From: Parathielavia appendiculata
Lineage: Eukaryota > Ascomycota > Sordariomycetes > Sordariales > Chaetomiaceae
Direction of reading: 5' to 3'
Assembly: GCF_033297405.1 (NCBI RefSeq)
Contig: NW_026944240.1
Coordinates: forward strand, 180,811-244,810
DNA length: 64,000 nucleotides
Below the pieces are notes generated by a model. That model saw nothing but the letters and a program-made list of their open reading frames with translations. It was not told where the DNA came from and did no database searches. Each line of letters opens with the position of its first letter. Position 1 is the first letter of the stretch. Positions 20,253 through 31,667 of the stretch are shown here, piece by piece. The translations under genes and the position numbers were made by a program.

Positions 20253-21480
20253 CTTGTAGTTAGCAGAATTGAGTGGGCATTTGCAGTGCTCCCGTGCCTC
20301 ACCTATATGCTACTCGTCTCTCACAACCCTCATCAACTGCTCGGTCCTATAAAATCGCCCAGGGCCGAGGTAGAAGGTCGCCGGAAACAGCAGCTGCGTC
20401 TGGATGTGACAGTGGCGCCCTCCATGCTGCTACTTTCAGATTACTTGACGTGGCGTGCGCCCATTGACGAGCCGATGAGGCGATCATTTGCCTCAGTCGG
20501 CTCCCAAGCCCTTGCTTGTTCCAGAGCGTAAGATCTTCCTAACCTCCTCCTATAGGTGATTCCGCAGGTAATTCTGCCGCTGATCCTGCAGTTGATCCTG
20601 CAGGTAATCCTGCAGTCGCAAGATTCCACATCAACAGTTTTGGTTGTTAGAATAACCAACGTCATTTGTGGTGTTACTGTTGAGAAAATGTGAGCAATTG
20701 TTTTCCAGATTTTGCAGCTATGTTGCGTCAGTCTGCCCCTTGGCAACGAGCTGCTCGAGTTGAGATGACTGGGGTCCTCCATCATCTCAGCCATCGCCAT
20801 TGTCCTTCGGTCACTGCCGTTGGCAGATGCCCTGCTCCAGCTATCTTCCTCTCTGGCTATTTTTGGCATACATCGGCAGATCTCTCATCGGGAGCTTTCA
20901 AGTGGCCGAGATCAACTGGTGGACAGGGGTTATCTGGGCATCCAGCCTCGGTCATGTTTCGTCTCAGACAGCTTGGAGGCCCAGGCACATTCTCACCAGC
21001 ATTCCGAGGCACATCCTGTATGAAAACAGGTTTTCCCTGTATGAAAACTGCCTACGACGTTGCACATGGAATGATAATCTCAAGAAGTACGTTCTCCTCA
21101 AGGAACCGGATTAAACTCTTCACTGGCATTAAAGGACGTCGGGCTCTGGGAGGATGGGGATGTAGAGTCCGGTTCCTGTTCGTGTGGGCGGGGTGACGGG
21201 GCCTGACAGAGTCTTGGTTGAAGAAAGGTGCCTGAAAGGCGACAGATGACGCATTTGGCTGTGCCGGCTTATGGCGGATGAATTGTATAAGCAGGCCTAA
21301 CATCTGTCTCCATTCTCGTCCGTTTACTGAATGCCGAGCGGTTCACCTAAGCGCCAGTTTATGGAGGGCCTTGTGAGAATTCGTGGGAGTGATACCGGCG
21401 TAGCTTTCGCCCTTACCTCAAGGTAGCGCTGCCGTGACGCAGCGCGCTTCCTGTCGTAGGCGGGGCAATTGCGCGGTTAT
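20253..21480. other. no supported gene
   Basis: Overlapping frames on both strands of 60-170 codons without family motifs. It includes the minisatellite at 20561-20620. Confidence 0.4.
20561..20620. repeat. 12-bp degenerate minisatellite, 5 units
   Basis: Five successive 12-mers resemble CTGATCCTGCAG. The minus-strand frame through it gives a repetitive CRITCRINCRISGR peptide. Confidence 0.85.
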
Positions 21481-21517
21481 ATCGCTTTAACGAATTACCG
21501 GACACGGCGGGGACTGG

Positions 21518-21520
<3 letters not shown>

Positions 21521-21563
<43 letters not shown>
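21521..21563. repeat. AC/TG dinucleotide tract
   Basis: About 43 bp of uninterrupted AC. It directly abuts the AATAAA end of the minus-strand LINE and is best read as that element's 3' tail. Confidence 0.95.
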
Positions 21564-21564
<1 letters not shown>

Positions 21565-22170
21565 TTTATTCCTCCCGGCGGGCTTAACCCGAAAGGGCAA
21601 CTAACGTTATGCACCTCTACTAATACAGTTTTAAAATGGATCTGGTCTCCCAAAGCCCGTACCTTCTCCTTTTTGGCTTCTGTCCTGACTTCTTCTGCCA
21701 TTTTCTTTGCTGGTGGTCGTGGGTTAGTGATAACATGAGTAAGCCGGCTTGAAGTCCAGTCTCCAAGTGTTCAACGTCCTGTCCTCGGCGGTTGAAGCGT
21801 GCTTACTCGGCGTAGCACGAGATGGGTAGTGGTACGTTAGTGGTGACGGGTTTATACTGTCCCGTTCTGTGGTTGGTCTGCGTCCAGACGGCCTGTAGCC
21901 ATTACGAACCGTATAGTTGCCCGCACCGCTTGGATATCCGGGGACCAGTTCTTGTCATCCGACGGCGACTTTCCTCCTAGGAAGAAGGAGAGGTTGCCCC
22001 TGTGGATATCTGTGCATTGAAGCATCTCTTCGCGGTATTCCGTCCATTGCCTGCATCGAAACATGAAGCGGTCCACAGTCTCACTCGCTTTTCCGCACGC
22101 ATACTGGTCTGTCAATGCCGCTCGGGTGCGATGGAGGTATGAGTTAAGTTTGGCCATGCCCGAGGAACAG
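21521..22170 (-). mobile_element. Tad-like LINE 3' relic (minus) with long TG tail
   Basis: The minus-strand frame reads GMAKLNSYLHRTRA, YACGKASETVDRFMFRC, EMLQCTDIHRGNLSFFLGG, VRATIRFVMATGRLDADQ, ending in stop at 21852. The 3' UTR then runs to AATAAA and about 21 TG units, which appear on the plus strand as the AC tract at 21521-21563. The 5' truncation is near 22170. Sequence is close to the copy at 18.8-19.7 kb throughout, including the UTR. Confidence 0.9.
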
Positions 22171-22289
22171 TACCTAGCAAAAGAAGAGGTGGGCATTCGT
22201 CCGAAATGCCAACCTATAAACGAAATGCCCTCTCCCCATCCCACGTTCTCTGTGGCGCTAGGTCTGAACGTGCGCTCATTCTTCCCTCC

Positions 22290-22370
22290 ACCGCCTCCAC
22301 CCAGGGGGTTTGGCCTGTACCAGGGCTGGCCGAGGGTCACCGAAGCCCACGCCGGGCCTAGCCCATTACA
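22290..22370. mobile_element. LTR fragment related to the solo LTR at 12.8-13.1 kb
   Basis: The stretch around GGGCTGGCCGAGGGTCACCG and the end GCCCATTACA match the right part of the solo LTR (GGGCTGGCCGAGAGTCGCCG ... CCGTTACA). The other LTR end and target duplication are not found, so the copy is truncated, perhaps by the neighbouring LINE. Confidence 0.65.
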
Positions 22371-23151
22371 CCTCAAGTCGAGGCAGCGCGGAGGCAGCGC
22401 ACGCAGCTGTATTCAAGGACTGGACTAAGGCCTGGATCTAACGACATTGGGTTCAGCATCGATTTTACAGGGACTGTTTATGTTTATATTTTGAAAACGC
22501 AACTTCGAGGAATATTCCAAATGAAGCTAAGATGATAAAGGCCTTTATGAAGATTCTTTTGAACATTGTAGAGGTATAATATTGTTCGATGGAAGGAATG
22601 AGCCAAAGCCTCAAGAAATACCTATTTGACCATGCACAATGCATCCCCAACCTCGGGTTTCTGACATCTCACTTTTTATTTATAACATCCCGAATCCTCA
22701 TTTAGAATCACGTACCTGTGAACAACGCCACACCACCGCTCACACACGCTGTCGATTGCAGCACCCAACACACTGCAAAAATAGCATACGGTTAATGAAT
22801 TTTACAGTAGCAATCTGACATTGAGGTTATTCATTGACACCTTTTCTGAGAAGACCATGGTCTTTCGCTGTTCGATGGCACCAAGAGGACTCAAATTGCC
22901 TGAGCTATCAAGGTAAAACAGGCTTCTTTGTACCCATGGTGCAAGGCAGACACGTTCACCAGTTCAACTGTCTCCCTCGGGCCGGGCACATGCAGACATT
23001 CGTGGCCCTGCAGACAGCCATGTCCCCCTTGGAGCTGCCCGGTGGTTGAGGGGATTGGCTGTGATGTCGAACCCCACAATGATGCAGATCGCTGCTCTAG
23101 GCCCACCTACCCAATCGGGAATTGAGGAGACCACACATCTCGGTGCTTGCC
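22371..23151. other. no supported gene
   Basis: Only short frames up to the TA target of the Tc1/mariner element. Confidence 0.4.
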
Positions 23152-23153
23152 TA

Positions 23154-24575
23154 TTCCTCCACCGGGGTTACAAATGTGACAGACCAGGGTATGCGCCAGG
23201 GTACTGCCAAGGTGCTAGCCAGGGCAGGTAAGCCATCCACGTATTCCGCTACTAAGTCACTTTTCTAGCAATTTCTATAGGAAGATACCTGCAGTACACA
23301 TCCTACGATGGCTTCCACAACTTCACTGCACCTTGGACTGCACTGCAATGGCCACTGGCACCCCTGTGCCGGGACCGACATCCTCTCGAGGGCTCTCTAT
23401 CGCTGAGCTGATCCATCCAGCTACTCCACGGCCTAAACGGACTAAGGCCTTTGAACTGGCCCGCGACGACCGCATCCGTATCCGGGCCCTACACGACTTC
23501 GGCCACACATACCGGGAGATCGCTTCAAAGACCCAGTATACGGTCCGGCAAATCGAGTGGGCTTGCAAAGGCCCAGTAACCCCCCAGAAAAAGAAGCCAA
23601 GGAAAGGGGCCACTCGAACCCCGCAACGGGAGCAGTTACGGCAATGGTTGGAGACTGGCCATAACCGCTACATCCCATTGTACCAGCTCCCTGCCCGGAT
23701 GCCTCCTCCGCTCCAAGGCTACGGTGAAACGGCTCTTACACGCGCAATCCACGACCTCGGGTGGCTTCCTTTATTCGGCCTAAGAAGATCCACCTTACCG
23801 AGGAAGATCTACACCGTCGCATTCAGTGGTGCCAGGAACAGTTACGGCTACGGCCACGACCCGAAGACTGGGAGGATGTGCTCTTTTCTGATGAGACCTG
23901 GGCAGTTAACAACCCGATGTGGAAGAAACGAGTCCTTATGGACAAGACCGATGATCTGAGCAAATATGCCTTGAAGAAAAGGAAGCCGAAAGGCTGGATG
24001 TTCTGGGGTTCGTTGCCGGCCGCCGGAGAGGACCGTTCTTTGTATGGGAAAAGGAGTATGGAGGTATCTGTGCCGACAACTATATCCAATATATCCTCCC
24101 ATTGGTTGACCGCTTCAACCAGGAACAGCGCATTGTCTTCCAACAAGATAATGCTTCGGCACACAGAGCACGGAAAAGCAAGGCTAGACTCCAAGAACTG
24201 GGTATCGAGGTCCTGCGATGGCCGCCTAAAAGCCCAGATCTTGCACCTACAGAGAACGTATGGCCCTGGATAAAAGATTGGATGGAGTGCTTGCCGGAGG
24301 AAGATATTCAGGAACTTAATCCTCTGCAATTAAGAGGGCTTTTGATAGAGGGTTGGTCGGCTGTGCCAGAGGATTGGCTTCTTCGACCGGCACATACGAT
24401 GCCCAGGAGGCTGCAGATGCGCCTGGAAAACGGAGGGCGGACAATATATTACTGATCTTCTTACCTAGTTGGTTCAATATATTGTGAATCCTTGGCATGC
24501 ACCCACTGGCTGGCATCTTGGCAGATACCCCTGGCCATACCCTGGTCTGTCACATTTGTAACCCTGGTGGAGGAA
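23154..24575 (+). mobile_element. Tc1/mariner transposon, second family, frameshifted
   Basis: Terminal inverted repeats start TTCCTCCACC and share GGGTTACAAATGTGACAGAC on each side. They are about 80 bp long, with TA at 23152-23153 and 24576-24577. The transposase begins near 23333-23347 with an HTH region (ALHDFGHTYREIASKTQYTV). The frame shifts near 23760, continuing with HLTEEDLHRRIQWC, FSDETWAVNNPMW and GWMFWG. It shifts again near 24050-24100 to reach FQQDNASAHRARKSK and SPDLAPTENVWPW. The triad is D, D and E with 34 residues between the last two. The ends are well preserved but at least two frameshifts remove activity. Confidence 0.9.
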
Positions 24576-24577
24576 TA

Positions 24578-25059
24578 CAACGGTGTCGAAAGATGGTTGA
24601 AGACGAGTGCGGAACTTGTCGCTATGGTTGGCGCAACTGTGCGTGAGGCTGGATACCTGCGGTTAGGATCTCAAATTAGCACTTTTAGATGTTCTTCAGC
24701 AATGAGCATGCGTTATGAAGCATTAGAAGTTTGAGCCGAGGAGGTTTGAGAGGAACCTTGGGACGGTTGAGCGCCCTTTCCTTCGTCGCTGAGAGCCGCA
24801 AAGACGACCAGTTCGGCAGACAGGTCCTCGTCACGGCCGCGCATCGCGCAGATGAGTTCGTCGTCGGGTCTGGCGGCGACGGCCTCCCGGGCGGACACAC
24901 CTCCGCGATGTGCATCGCCAGCACCTGCTCGGCGGAGGGCAGAATCGCGCGGTCGACCAACCGCTGGGAGGGCCGTAAGGCCCCTTCCTTCACATACTGG
25001 ATGGTGGGTAAACCGTGGCAACGACCCGTTCGATACTGGAGATTCTAGCTCTCCCTCTC
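24578..25059. other. GC-rich segment, unresolved
   Basis: About 24750-25000 is markedly GC-rich with two long minus-strand frames, one reading DRAILPSAEQVLAMHIAE, the other DDELICAMRGRDEDLSAEL. The composition suggests real coding sequence with a frame break, but no family is recognisable. Confidence 0.3.
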
Positions 25060-26237
25060 TACCTCTTTCATAACTCTATCATAGAAGCCCAACTTCGCGA
25101 CAAAGGGAGACCGAAGACGTCGTGTCGACTGCCTGAGACTTCGAGTCTGCCTGGCCGGGGGCTGAAAAGTTTCAGTGGGCAATTTGTGGTTCCAGCGTAA
25201 ATGGGACTGTCCACGTATGCCTCGCCATGTCTGTCTGACCAAGCTGCCGGTGCATTGCCTCGGCGGCCCGCCAGGGGACTTGCATTTCTTCTTTGGCCCA
25301 CGTCGCGGTTAACATGCAAGGCACTACCAGCATGTCCCAGCTCTCGGACCATCTCCAACAATAACCAGCAGCTCTCGACAGAGGGACATTCTCGATAACG
25401 AAGAACACACAGAGTCTGGGAATAAAGATGGGGAGGGAGAAGGGGTGGGGAAGACGGATGCTGGTGCTGCTGGTGGTGAGTAACATCGAGAGCGAGAGGA
25501 GGGAGCTGAGGTGGTAATACGTTGCCAACCACACGGTTACGGTCGTAGCCACCGAAGAGGAGCGAGCCAGAGACTCTGGCAAAGTTGGAGGCTGAACCGT
25601 AGTGAAGGCCAAAGGGGCTAGAGGCAGTACCATCATCTCCAGCTTTACAGCGCTCAAGGAGCGTTGACGCTTGGCCTATTCTTTACGCCGCTAGCGAAGA
25701 CTTGTTGAGGGTCGGGTGAGCCAACGCTAAGACAACCTGTGAAGACGGGATATAAGAAGCCTCCAGGGTAGACGAACATCTGGGACTGGGACTCGATTAG
25801 GGCGAGGGAGTGGTTTTGCACGATGCGGCCCGAGTCCAGGTCGACTGTGTCGATATACATGTTGGCGCTCCCGAGTGCTTTGAACCAGCGTTCAACTCTT
25901 GCGTTGGTGGTTTGTAGTCAATTCGCTGGGCGGGGCCCCCTGACCTAGATGCCGCCACTGCCTGGTCCTTGAGGTAGGAGCCCGATGCGCAGTGAGGTAC
26001 TGGGTTGTTTAGGGCGCAGTGATCAGACGTGGTGAAAAACGTCTGCCACATTCGACCCGGTAACAGAGCGATCTTGGGTTGGCCGCCAATAGAGACCTCG
26101 ACGGCGTTCCATGGTCCGTCCGGGCCAAACGCCTCGCGGGCCCAGACTGCCTGTCTCGGCTCGGCGGCGGCGAAGGCGAGTGGAAGGAGAGAGAAGCCCA
26201 CGGCAACGAGGATGAGGGAACTCGAAGAAGGTATCAT
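25060..26237 (-). pseudogene. secreted aspartic-protease-like (peptidase A1 fold) gene, broken
   Basis: Starts at ATG 26237 with a signal peptide (MIPSSSSLILVAVGFSLLPL, cleavage after AFA). WNAVEVSIGGQ and WQTFFTTSDHC follow. A likely 47-nt intron 25944-25898 leads to RWFKALGSANMYIDTVDLDS and FVYPGGFLYPVFTGCLSVGS. Near 25655 the frame breaks (stop TGA after SVNAP). The next frame reads FGLHYGSASNFARVSGSLLF and GGYDRNRVVGNV, the block typical of fungal A1-like proteins (SGSLxxGGYDxNRV). Downstream of about 25500 no single frame gives the expected C-terminal lobe. Neither DTG/DSG catalytic motif is seen. It is divergent from the CAP10-like gene, sharing an intergenic region of about 0.8 kb. Confidence 0.55.
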
Positions 26238-27062
26238 GATGGCCTGCTAAGAGGACATAGAAAAGATGTGGGTGAGAAAAACAGAGAAGAGCGAGACAGA
26301 GAAGAGGGGAACAGAGAAGAGACATCAGAGGAGAGGGAAACAGGGAAACTCGACGGGCGAGGCAGAGGGAACCCCTCCAAGAGAGGAAAGCACTCAGTCT
26401 CGCACATTCTGATGCTGGTGATGACCCTTGGCTAAGGTGCGCCAACGCAGTTCAAGTGCTCGCCTCGGTTGCTGTCAGTTGGTTCCAGAGTTGGTTTGCG
26501 TACCAGACAGCGACTACAACAAATGTCGCCAATGCAGACAAGGCACAGACGAGCGATAACTGCACAAGTGGAATCATTGGGATGTCCTAGGCGCATTTGA
26601 GCGGCCCAAATTCAGGCTTGCAAAAAGTTGCATTCAGCACAGTGCCAGAACGCGGCGCTGGCCGCCTCATTTGATTGACTATCTCCTAATATTGGCAAAG
26701 ACTCGTCGCTGCCGCCTAGCCGCCCGCTGTTGGCGCCAGCCCCCCTGGACTGGTCCAGTCCAGTTCGGACCGGCCCAACGGCCGTTCTATTAAATAAAGT
26801 AGACGAGGGCCCTTGCGTTTCGAAGAGCTGGCCCCCAAACCCGGCCGGGAAGCGTCGACTTGCTGACGGCTCAATCGAGATTCATCGACGCTCTCACAAA
26901 CTGACATGTTCACACTTCACTTCACATTCCCACCCCGCCGGCCGTGTCTTTGCTACCACTTTCTTAGGGAGAGCTTTTTCTCCATGAGCTACCTTACTTG
27001 CCACCTCGATCTCTGCCTTCGGGGAAATTTGGCTTCGGGGTACGACACCGCTAACCTCAAAT
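26238..27062. other. divergent intergenic region
   Basis: Lies between the 5' ends of the protease-like gene (minus) and the CAP10-like gene (plus). A purine-rich GAGA-like tract at about 26280-26370 is the 5' flank of the protease gene. A first exon of the CAP10-like gene could lie after 26984 (ATG GAGCTACC context), but the evidence is thin. Confidence 0.35.
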
Positions 27063-29715
27063 ATGTTTATGTTTTCAGCCGGCGCTGCGCTTTTTTGCTC
27101 CGCGCTCGCGCAGTACCTCACCACGCGGGACGTTGAACTTGCATCTGAGATTCTCTGCTGGGTCATCCTACCCGCTCTTATTAAGCTAAAGAACCGCTAT
27201 GGGAGTACTGGAACCACGAGCAACACGCTCCTCGTCAAAACCCCTAGCGCCGTAGTCTCGACGAGGGCCTGGTTGTTTGCCCTGGGACTAGCAGCCGCTT
27301 GCTGGTACCGCGCCGAGGAACATATTGTCATCCTTTTTGTAAGCCCCCATCGCCGTTTGGAGGGCAAGAAGATCATGAATGGATCAGTGATACTAATATT
27401 TACATTGGCTGCCAGCCGGCGTTAACGCCCCTACTTCTTCTCTCCGGTGTCGTTCCCGCCGCCTCCCTCACGACCGACTCCAAACTCTTCTGGCCGCCGG
27501 TGACGGCTCCATGGAGTTCAGGTCTCATCGCCGTCTTTTCCTGTCTCGTCCTAGTGAGCTCCAGCGGCACTAGGCTCCCGTCCCTGGCCGTATGCGTTGT
27601 TGTGGTTGCTCTCCTTTATGGAGGCTACCTCTCCATTTCCAGGCCCGCGGCCGTTGTGGATCGCGACGCTGGAGACCATGGCGGCCAGGAGAGACCTGAC
27701 GATGCGGCAGAGGGCGCTCAAGTAGAAGACGTGGCAATGCCGTTGGCGTTCCGCATCCTGCCACTCTTGACCGTTGTGGCGTGCGCGCGGATGTTGACTT
27801 CCAAGGAGTTGAAGGTGGCCCTTGTCAAGACGGTCGTGGCTGGATTCGCCAAAGCCCTGAATTGGTTTTTTACCTTGAAGACTGTACGTCTCTTCCCTCG
27901 CGACTCAGCGCTTTCGTGAAGCTGTACGCTGATTGATCTGTTTAGATTCGACAATCATCATGGTGCTCTGCCAGCACCATAGGCACCTTCGCTATCACTT
28001 CGGCCCGCACACCTTCATTAGGAGACCGGTCGTTCTACCTGCACGCCGCATTTAACCTCGTCACCTCTCTTCTCGCTCTTGGCCAAACCATCCACATGAT
28101 TCCAAAGGGTGCTGGGCCAAGGTCACGACTATGGGCGCTGGGTGTCCTCCCCCTGAAGCCCTTGCTCGAAAATATGTACCGCATCAACGCGTCAACGATG
28201 CTCGGCCCACGAGACGAATATCCCGTCGAAGTCCTTGCTCGCACTGCCGAGGCAAAGTTTGACGCCATGTTGGCGCGGCAGTCTCGCACCTACTCCGCTG
28301 CCGTGTTGGAGTACCGGCGGCGATACAACATGGAGCCGCCCCCTGGTTTTGAAGCGTGGTACAGCTACGCGGTGGCTCGTGCGTCGCCAATAATTGACGA
28401 GTTCGACATCATACACGAGGCCATCGCACCGTTTTGGAAGATGAGCGGGAAGAAGGTCCAGGAGGTCATGGGGGAAGCCAGTGGTGCGGCTGGCGCAGAT
28501 TTGTGGTGGTGTATGTTCAAAGGTCAAACAGGGGAGACAAGCTGCAACCACCCGCACCGGGGTGGTACCCATATACAGGAGACGTTTGGGAGGTGGCTTG
28601 GGGGGTTGGCGGGAAAAATTCCGGATGTGGAATTCCTGGTCAACCACCTTGACGAGCCGCGGGTGCTGCTCCCGGGGCCAGAGACGGCGAATGACCAGCG
28701 GATTCGACTGACGAACATATCTCGAAGACCCATCTGGGATACGCTGACCAGAAGCTGCTCCCGAAAAGTCACTAGCGCGAGCTCAGGAATACAGGGGGCG
28801 AGCGTTGACATCAACACGCATGGTCTACCGTTTGTAACGGACACAGGCGCGGACAAAGACCTTTGCCAACACCCCGAGTACAGAGACATGCACGGTATGG
28901 CGATGAGCCCCTGCTCGTTTATTCTGGTGGACGGACGGGTGCCGGTGCTAACGACTGGAACGCTGACAACCGGGGGCGACGTGCTGTTCCCGAGTCCAGT
29001 GTACGGGGAGTACGGGGACGAGGGGTTTGTGTACAACGATACGCGGGACGTGGAGTGGGCCCAGAAGCGAAACAATTTGTATTGGGCTGGGTCCAGCACG
29101 GGGGCATATGCCGGTGACGATGGATGGAAGAGGTATCACCGGCATAGGTTCGTCGCGTTGGCGCAGGGCCTGGAGACAGGGAGGGAACACTGGTACCTCC
29201 GTCGTGGGCGAGACGGCCTCTTCCACCAGGTTGCCTCGTCCTCTCTCAACCGCGACCTCTTCGACGTGGCATTTACCGCCATCATTCAATGCCGCCACGA
29301 CTTGTGCGAGTCTCAGCGTGAATATTTCGATGTGCGGCCCAGGGCGGATAAGGATGCGGCCCTAGGGTCGAAGCTAGTATTCGATATAGATGGCAACGGC
29401 ATCAGCGGGCGTTTCGTCAAACTGCTGACGTCCCACTCTGCCGTCTTGAAGCAGACGCTGCTTCGCGAGTGGCATGACGAGCGGCTCGCCGCGTGGGTGC
29501 ATTACCTGCCCGTGAGCCAGGGTCTAGGTGAGCTCCCGGAACTGGTGAGTTGGCTGACAGGAACGGAAGAAGGGAGAAGAAGAGCGAGGTTAGTGGCGGA
29601 ACGGGGGAGGGAGTGGGCCATGAGGGCAATGAGGCATGAGGATAGGGGGCTGTATGTGTATAGGCTGATGTTGGAGCTGGCAAGGATACAGGACCCAGAA
29701 AGACAAGCCACGTGA
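27063..29715 (+). CDS. CAP10-type glycosyltransferase (GT90), three exons
   Basis: Exons 27063-27338, 27416-27883 and 27946-29715 join in phase (introns of 77 and 62 nt; GTAAGC...GCCAG and GTACGT...TTTAG) to about 837 aa. The first 250 residues hold several membrane segments (AGAALFCSALAQYLT, LFALGLAAACWY, GLIAVFSCLVLVSS, LPSLAVCVVVVALLYGGYL). The lumenal catalytic part is in exon 3. It includes FLVNHLDEPRVLLP near residue 484, YWAGSSTGAYAGDDGWKRYH with HRHRFVALA near 630-650, FDIDGNGISGRFVKLL near 730, LREWHDERLAAWVHYLPVS near 770 and TGTEEGRRRARLVAERGREW near 800. These are the hallmarks of the CAP10/GT90 family, whose characterised member acts as a beta-1,2-xylosyltransferase in the secretory pathway. 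The ORF is intact. Start choice is uncertain; ATG 27069 or an upstream exon is possible. Confidence 0.85.
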
Positions 29716-30299
29716 GAGTAATCGACCTAGAAATGACTGAGATCTCGTCGACATCGCCTAGAGCGGCGGGAATTTGTACGCTTGATACCTGTGCTGAGAT
29801 GAGTAGGTCTTTCTTTTTATAAGTGGCTAGATCTTCAAAAGTTGCAAGTACGGCAGGACGAGAGCAACCTGGCCAACATTCGGATGACCATGGACAGGCT
29901 GTTTGAGCGATGCCTGGGATTCTGATCCGCAGGCTGTCGTGGACACATTTGAGGTCTTTTTTGAAGGGCCCGACGAGTGCAAGGTTAGCTCATTCTGTTT
30001 CCTTTTGGTAATGGTTTTGATGGACCCTGTCTCTTGGAACAATAAGGTAGGTATCCTTAACGTATCTCGGCAGCCGTTTAGAATCTAGAGCTTCGCGATG
30101 GCAAGGAGGCGGGATGATTTGACTCTATCTGTTACCTGCTGGCTATATTCGCCATGGTTGTCGTGATACAGTGGTTCTCGCAAGAATCTCTCCGTGCACC
30201 CCTGACCGCCGTCTTCTTCGCGTTTGCCGGTGCCATCGGCTGGCGGACCATGTTTCCGGCCATCAAACCCATGCACCCGTCATTCAAACTGTACATGGA
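29716..30299. other. possible 5' exons of the decayed TPR gene
   Basis: A short frame at 29903-29980 (SDPQAVVDTFEVFFEGPDEC) ends at AAGGTTAGC, and 30154-30300 carries a hydrophobic stretch (LTAVFFAFAGAIGW). Both have coding-like composition but cannot be joined with confidence. Confidence 0.25.
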
Positions 30300-30515
30300 G
30301 CTGATGTTCAAGTCCAGACGATACAGAAGGTCATGGCGCTTCAGACGCAGGGCAACTTCAGCGAGGCCGAGAAGTACTCTACCAAAGCCCTCGACTACAC
30401 AAAGCAGCACTTCCCGCCGACTCATCCGCTGTGTTGCAATGCGTACCGCAACTCGGCATAGTGACGGTCAAATACAAGGGACCCCAAGCCGCCGTGCCCA
30501 TTTTTTATGTATTTC

Positions 30516-30546
<31 letters not shown>

Positions 30547-30913
30547 CGAGAGCCATGGGAACGCAGTCAAGGCATACAAAAACAATCATCCTTCTCTCAT
30601 CGGCTCAGCGTTGAACACGGCACGGAGTCTTGCCGATTGCTTCCTCATCAAAGAGGCCACCGTCATTGCGAGGGATGCGCTTCGAATGGTGCTCTGTCTG
30701 GACAGCCGCGGCCAGGGGCGTGACCATGGTACGGTCACCGTAGAAGAGCTGGCCATCAACCTGTTTTCTGACAATGGGAGCATCGAAGATGGATTGCAGG
30801 CAGCCAGGTCGACTGCCAAAGCGCTGGAGGAGATGCTGGAAAATGACCGGGATGCGAGCGGGAAGGGAGGCGGGGGCCCAAGTGCGCGGGTTCTCCTGAA
30901 ATGCAGGCAGTAA
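30300..30913 (+). pseudogene. TPR-repeat protein fragment with pyrimidine insertion
   Basis: One frame reads QTQGNFSEAEKYSTKALDYT and HFPPTHPLCCNAYRNSA up to the stop at 30461. A pyrimidine tract (30505-30546) follows. From 30547 another frame gives HGNAVKAYKNNHPSLIGSAL, ARSLADCFLIKEATVIARDA and a C-terminal helix region to the stop at 30913. These are tetratricopeptide helices as found in fungal TPR and NB-ARC-TPR proteins. The part between YRNSA and AVKAY, about 15-20 residues in an intact repeat, is replaced by the low-complexity insert and a stop. It is therefore a disrupted gene. Confidence 0.6.
30505..30546. repeat. TTTTC/poly-T pyrimidine tract
   Basis: Repeated TTTTC units passing into about 14 T. 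It sits exactly at the break in the TPR frame. Confidence 0.9.
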
Positions 30914-31219
30914 GCAAAACAAAACGTGCCCAGACAGCCAACCCAAATCGCATAAAATCAAATCAGAAAGGAAGAGAAAGAAAACAGCTCTCATCAGTAA
31001 ATCATCCTCTCACCAAAAGTCAACTTGCTCATCCTCATAGGCGTGAATGACCAGCGTCGAGCCGTGTACACTATTGGCGTCGCTAAGCCGGTCTGAGTCT
31101 ATGCCGTAGCCACCGTGGCTATATGGCTCCCGGGCGTTGCTGAGGGGTTCAAAGAGCATGGGCCGCCCGCTTAAGCTGTGGGCTAATCCCATGGGAGCTG
31201 CTTCGATGGTTCAACGCTT

Positions 31220-31313
31220 TTTGCTCGGAGCGTACAGCAACTATTCAAGTCAACGGACATTCTTCTGAGGTTCGAAGCCTACCCCAGGCTAGTCTACCTC
31301 AAGGTTCTCCCTT
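31220..31313 (+). mobile_element. LINE reverse-transcriptase scrap
   Basis: About 94 bp match 9553-9645 of the LINE relic (CGGAGCGTACAGCAACTATT versus CAGAGCGTACAGCAACAATT, then CTACCCCAGGCTAGTCTACC versus CTACCCCAGGCTGGTCTGCC). It encodes the SERTATIQVNGH to LPQGSPL part of the RT. It is joined at its 3' end directly to an EST1-like fragment in the opposite sense. Confidence 0.8.
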
Positions 31314-31315
31314 AT

Positions 31316-31450
31316 AGTAGAGTTGCTGCAATGCGTTCGGGCGAGCAAGGATAGCCAGGTGATGGTAGAACCTGCCTGTAGTCGGAGACTTGTCGGATGC
31401 TTGAGAATACCAATGGCGGCTGACGGCGGTCCAGACTTCAAGGTTATCGT
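31316..31450 (-). pseudogene. EST1-like gene fragment fused to LINE scrap
   Basis: The minus-strand translation VWTAVSRHWYSQASDKSPTT and GRFYHHLAILARPNALQQL is in frame and nearly identical to VWTAVSRHWYSRASDTAPIT and GRFYHHLAILARPNALQQL of the intact gene (57556-57432). Conservation is higher at protein than at DNA level. Outside about 135 bp the similarity ends: LINE sequence on one side, unrelated sequence on the other. Confidence 0.8.
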
Positions 31451-31667
31451 ACAAGAAGGAGGATTAGCATGTCCTACGCGGTGGGGTGCCCAGCTGACCG
31501 ACAACTAGTACCTGATCGTCAAGGTTTCGCAGCGGTAAACAGGGGCCAGCGCAATGTCCATATTGCGTAGGCCAACGTCGCCTTGCGGCAAGCCCAGACT
31601 AGGGAACCGTCTGCGTAGCGGCAAGTGACAGGCTCAACAGGATCTGGTCCGGGGGCAAGCAAACCAG

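Noticed and set aside
20561..20620. CRISPR-like regular repeats (also the minisatellites at 4850 and 60625)
   Set aside because: Direct tandem repeats of 6-12 bp without spacers, in a eukaryotic genome.
28524..29683. Minus-strand ORFs inside the CAP10-like gene
   Set aside because: Antisense shadows of a GC-rich conserved coding exon.
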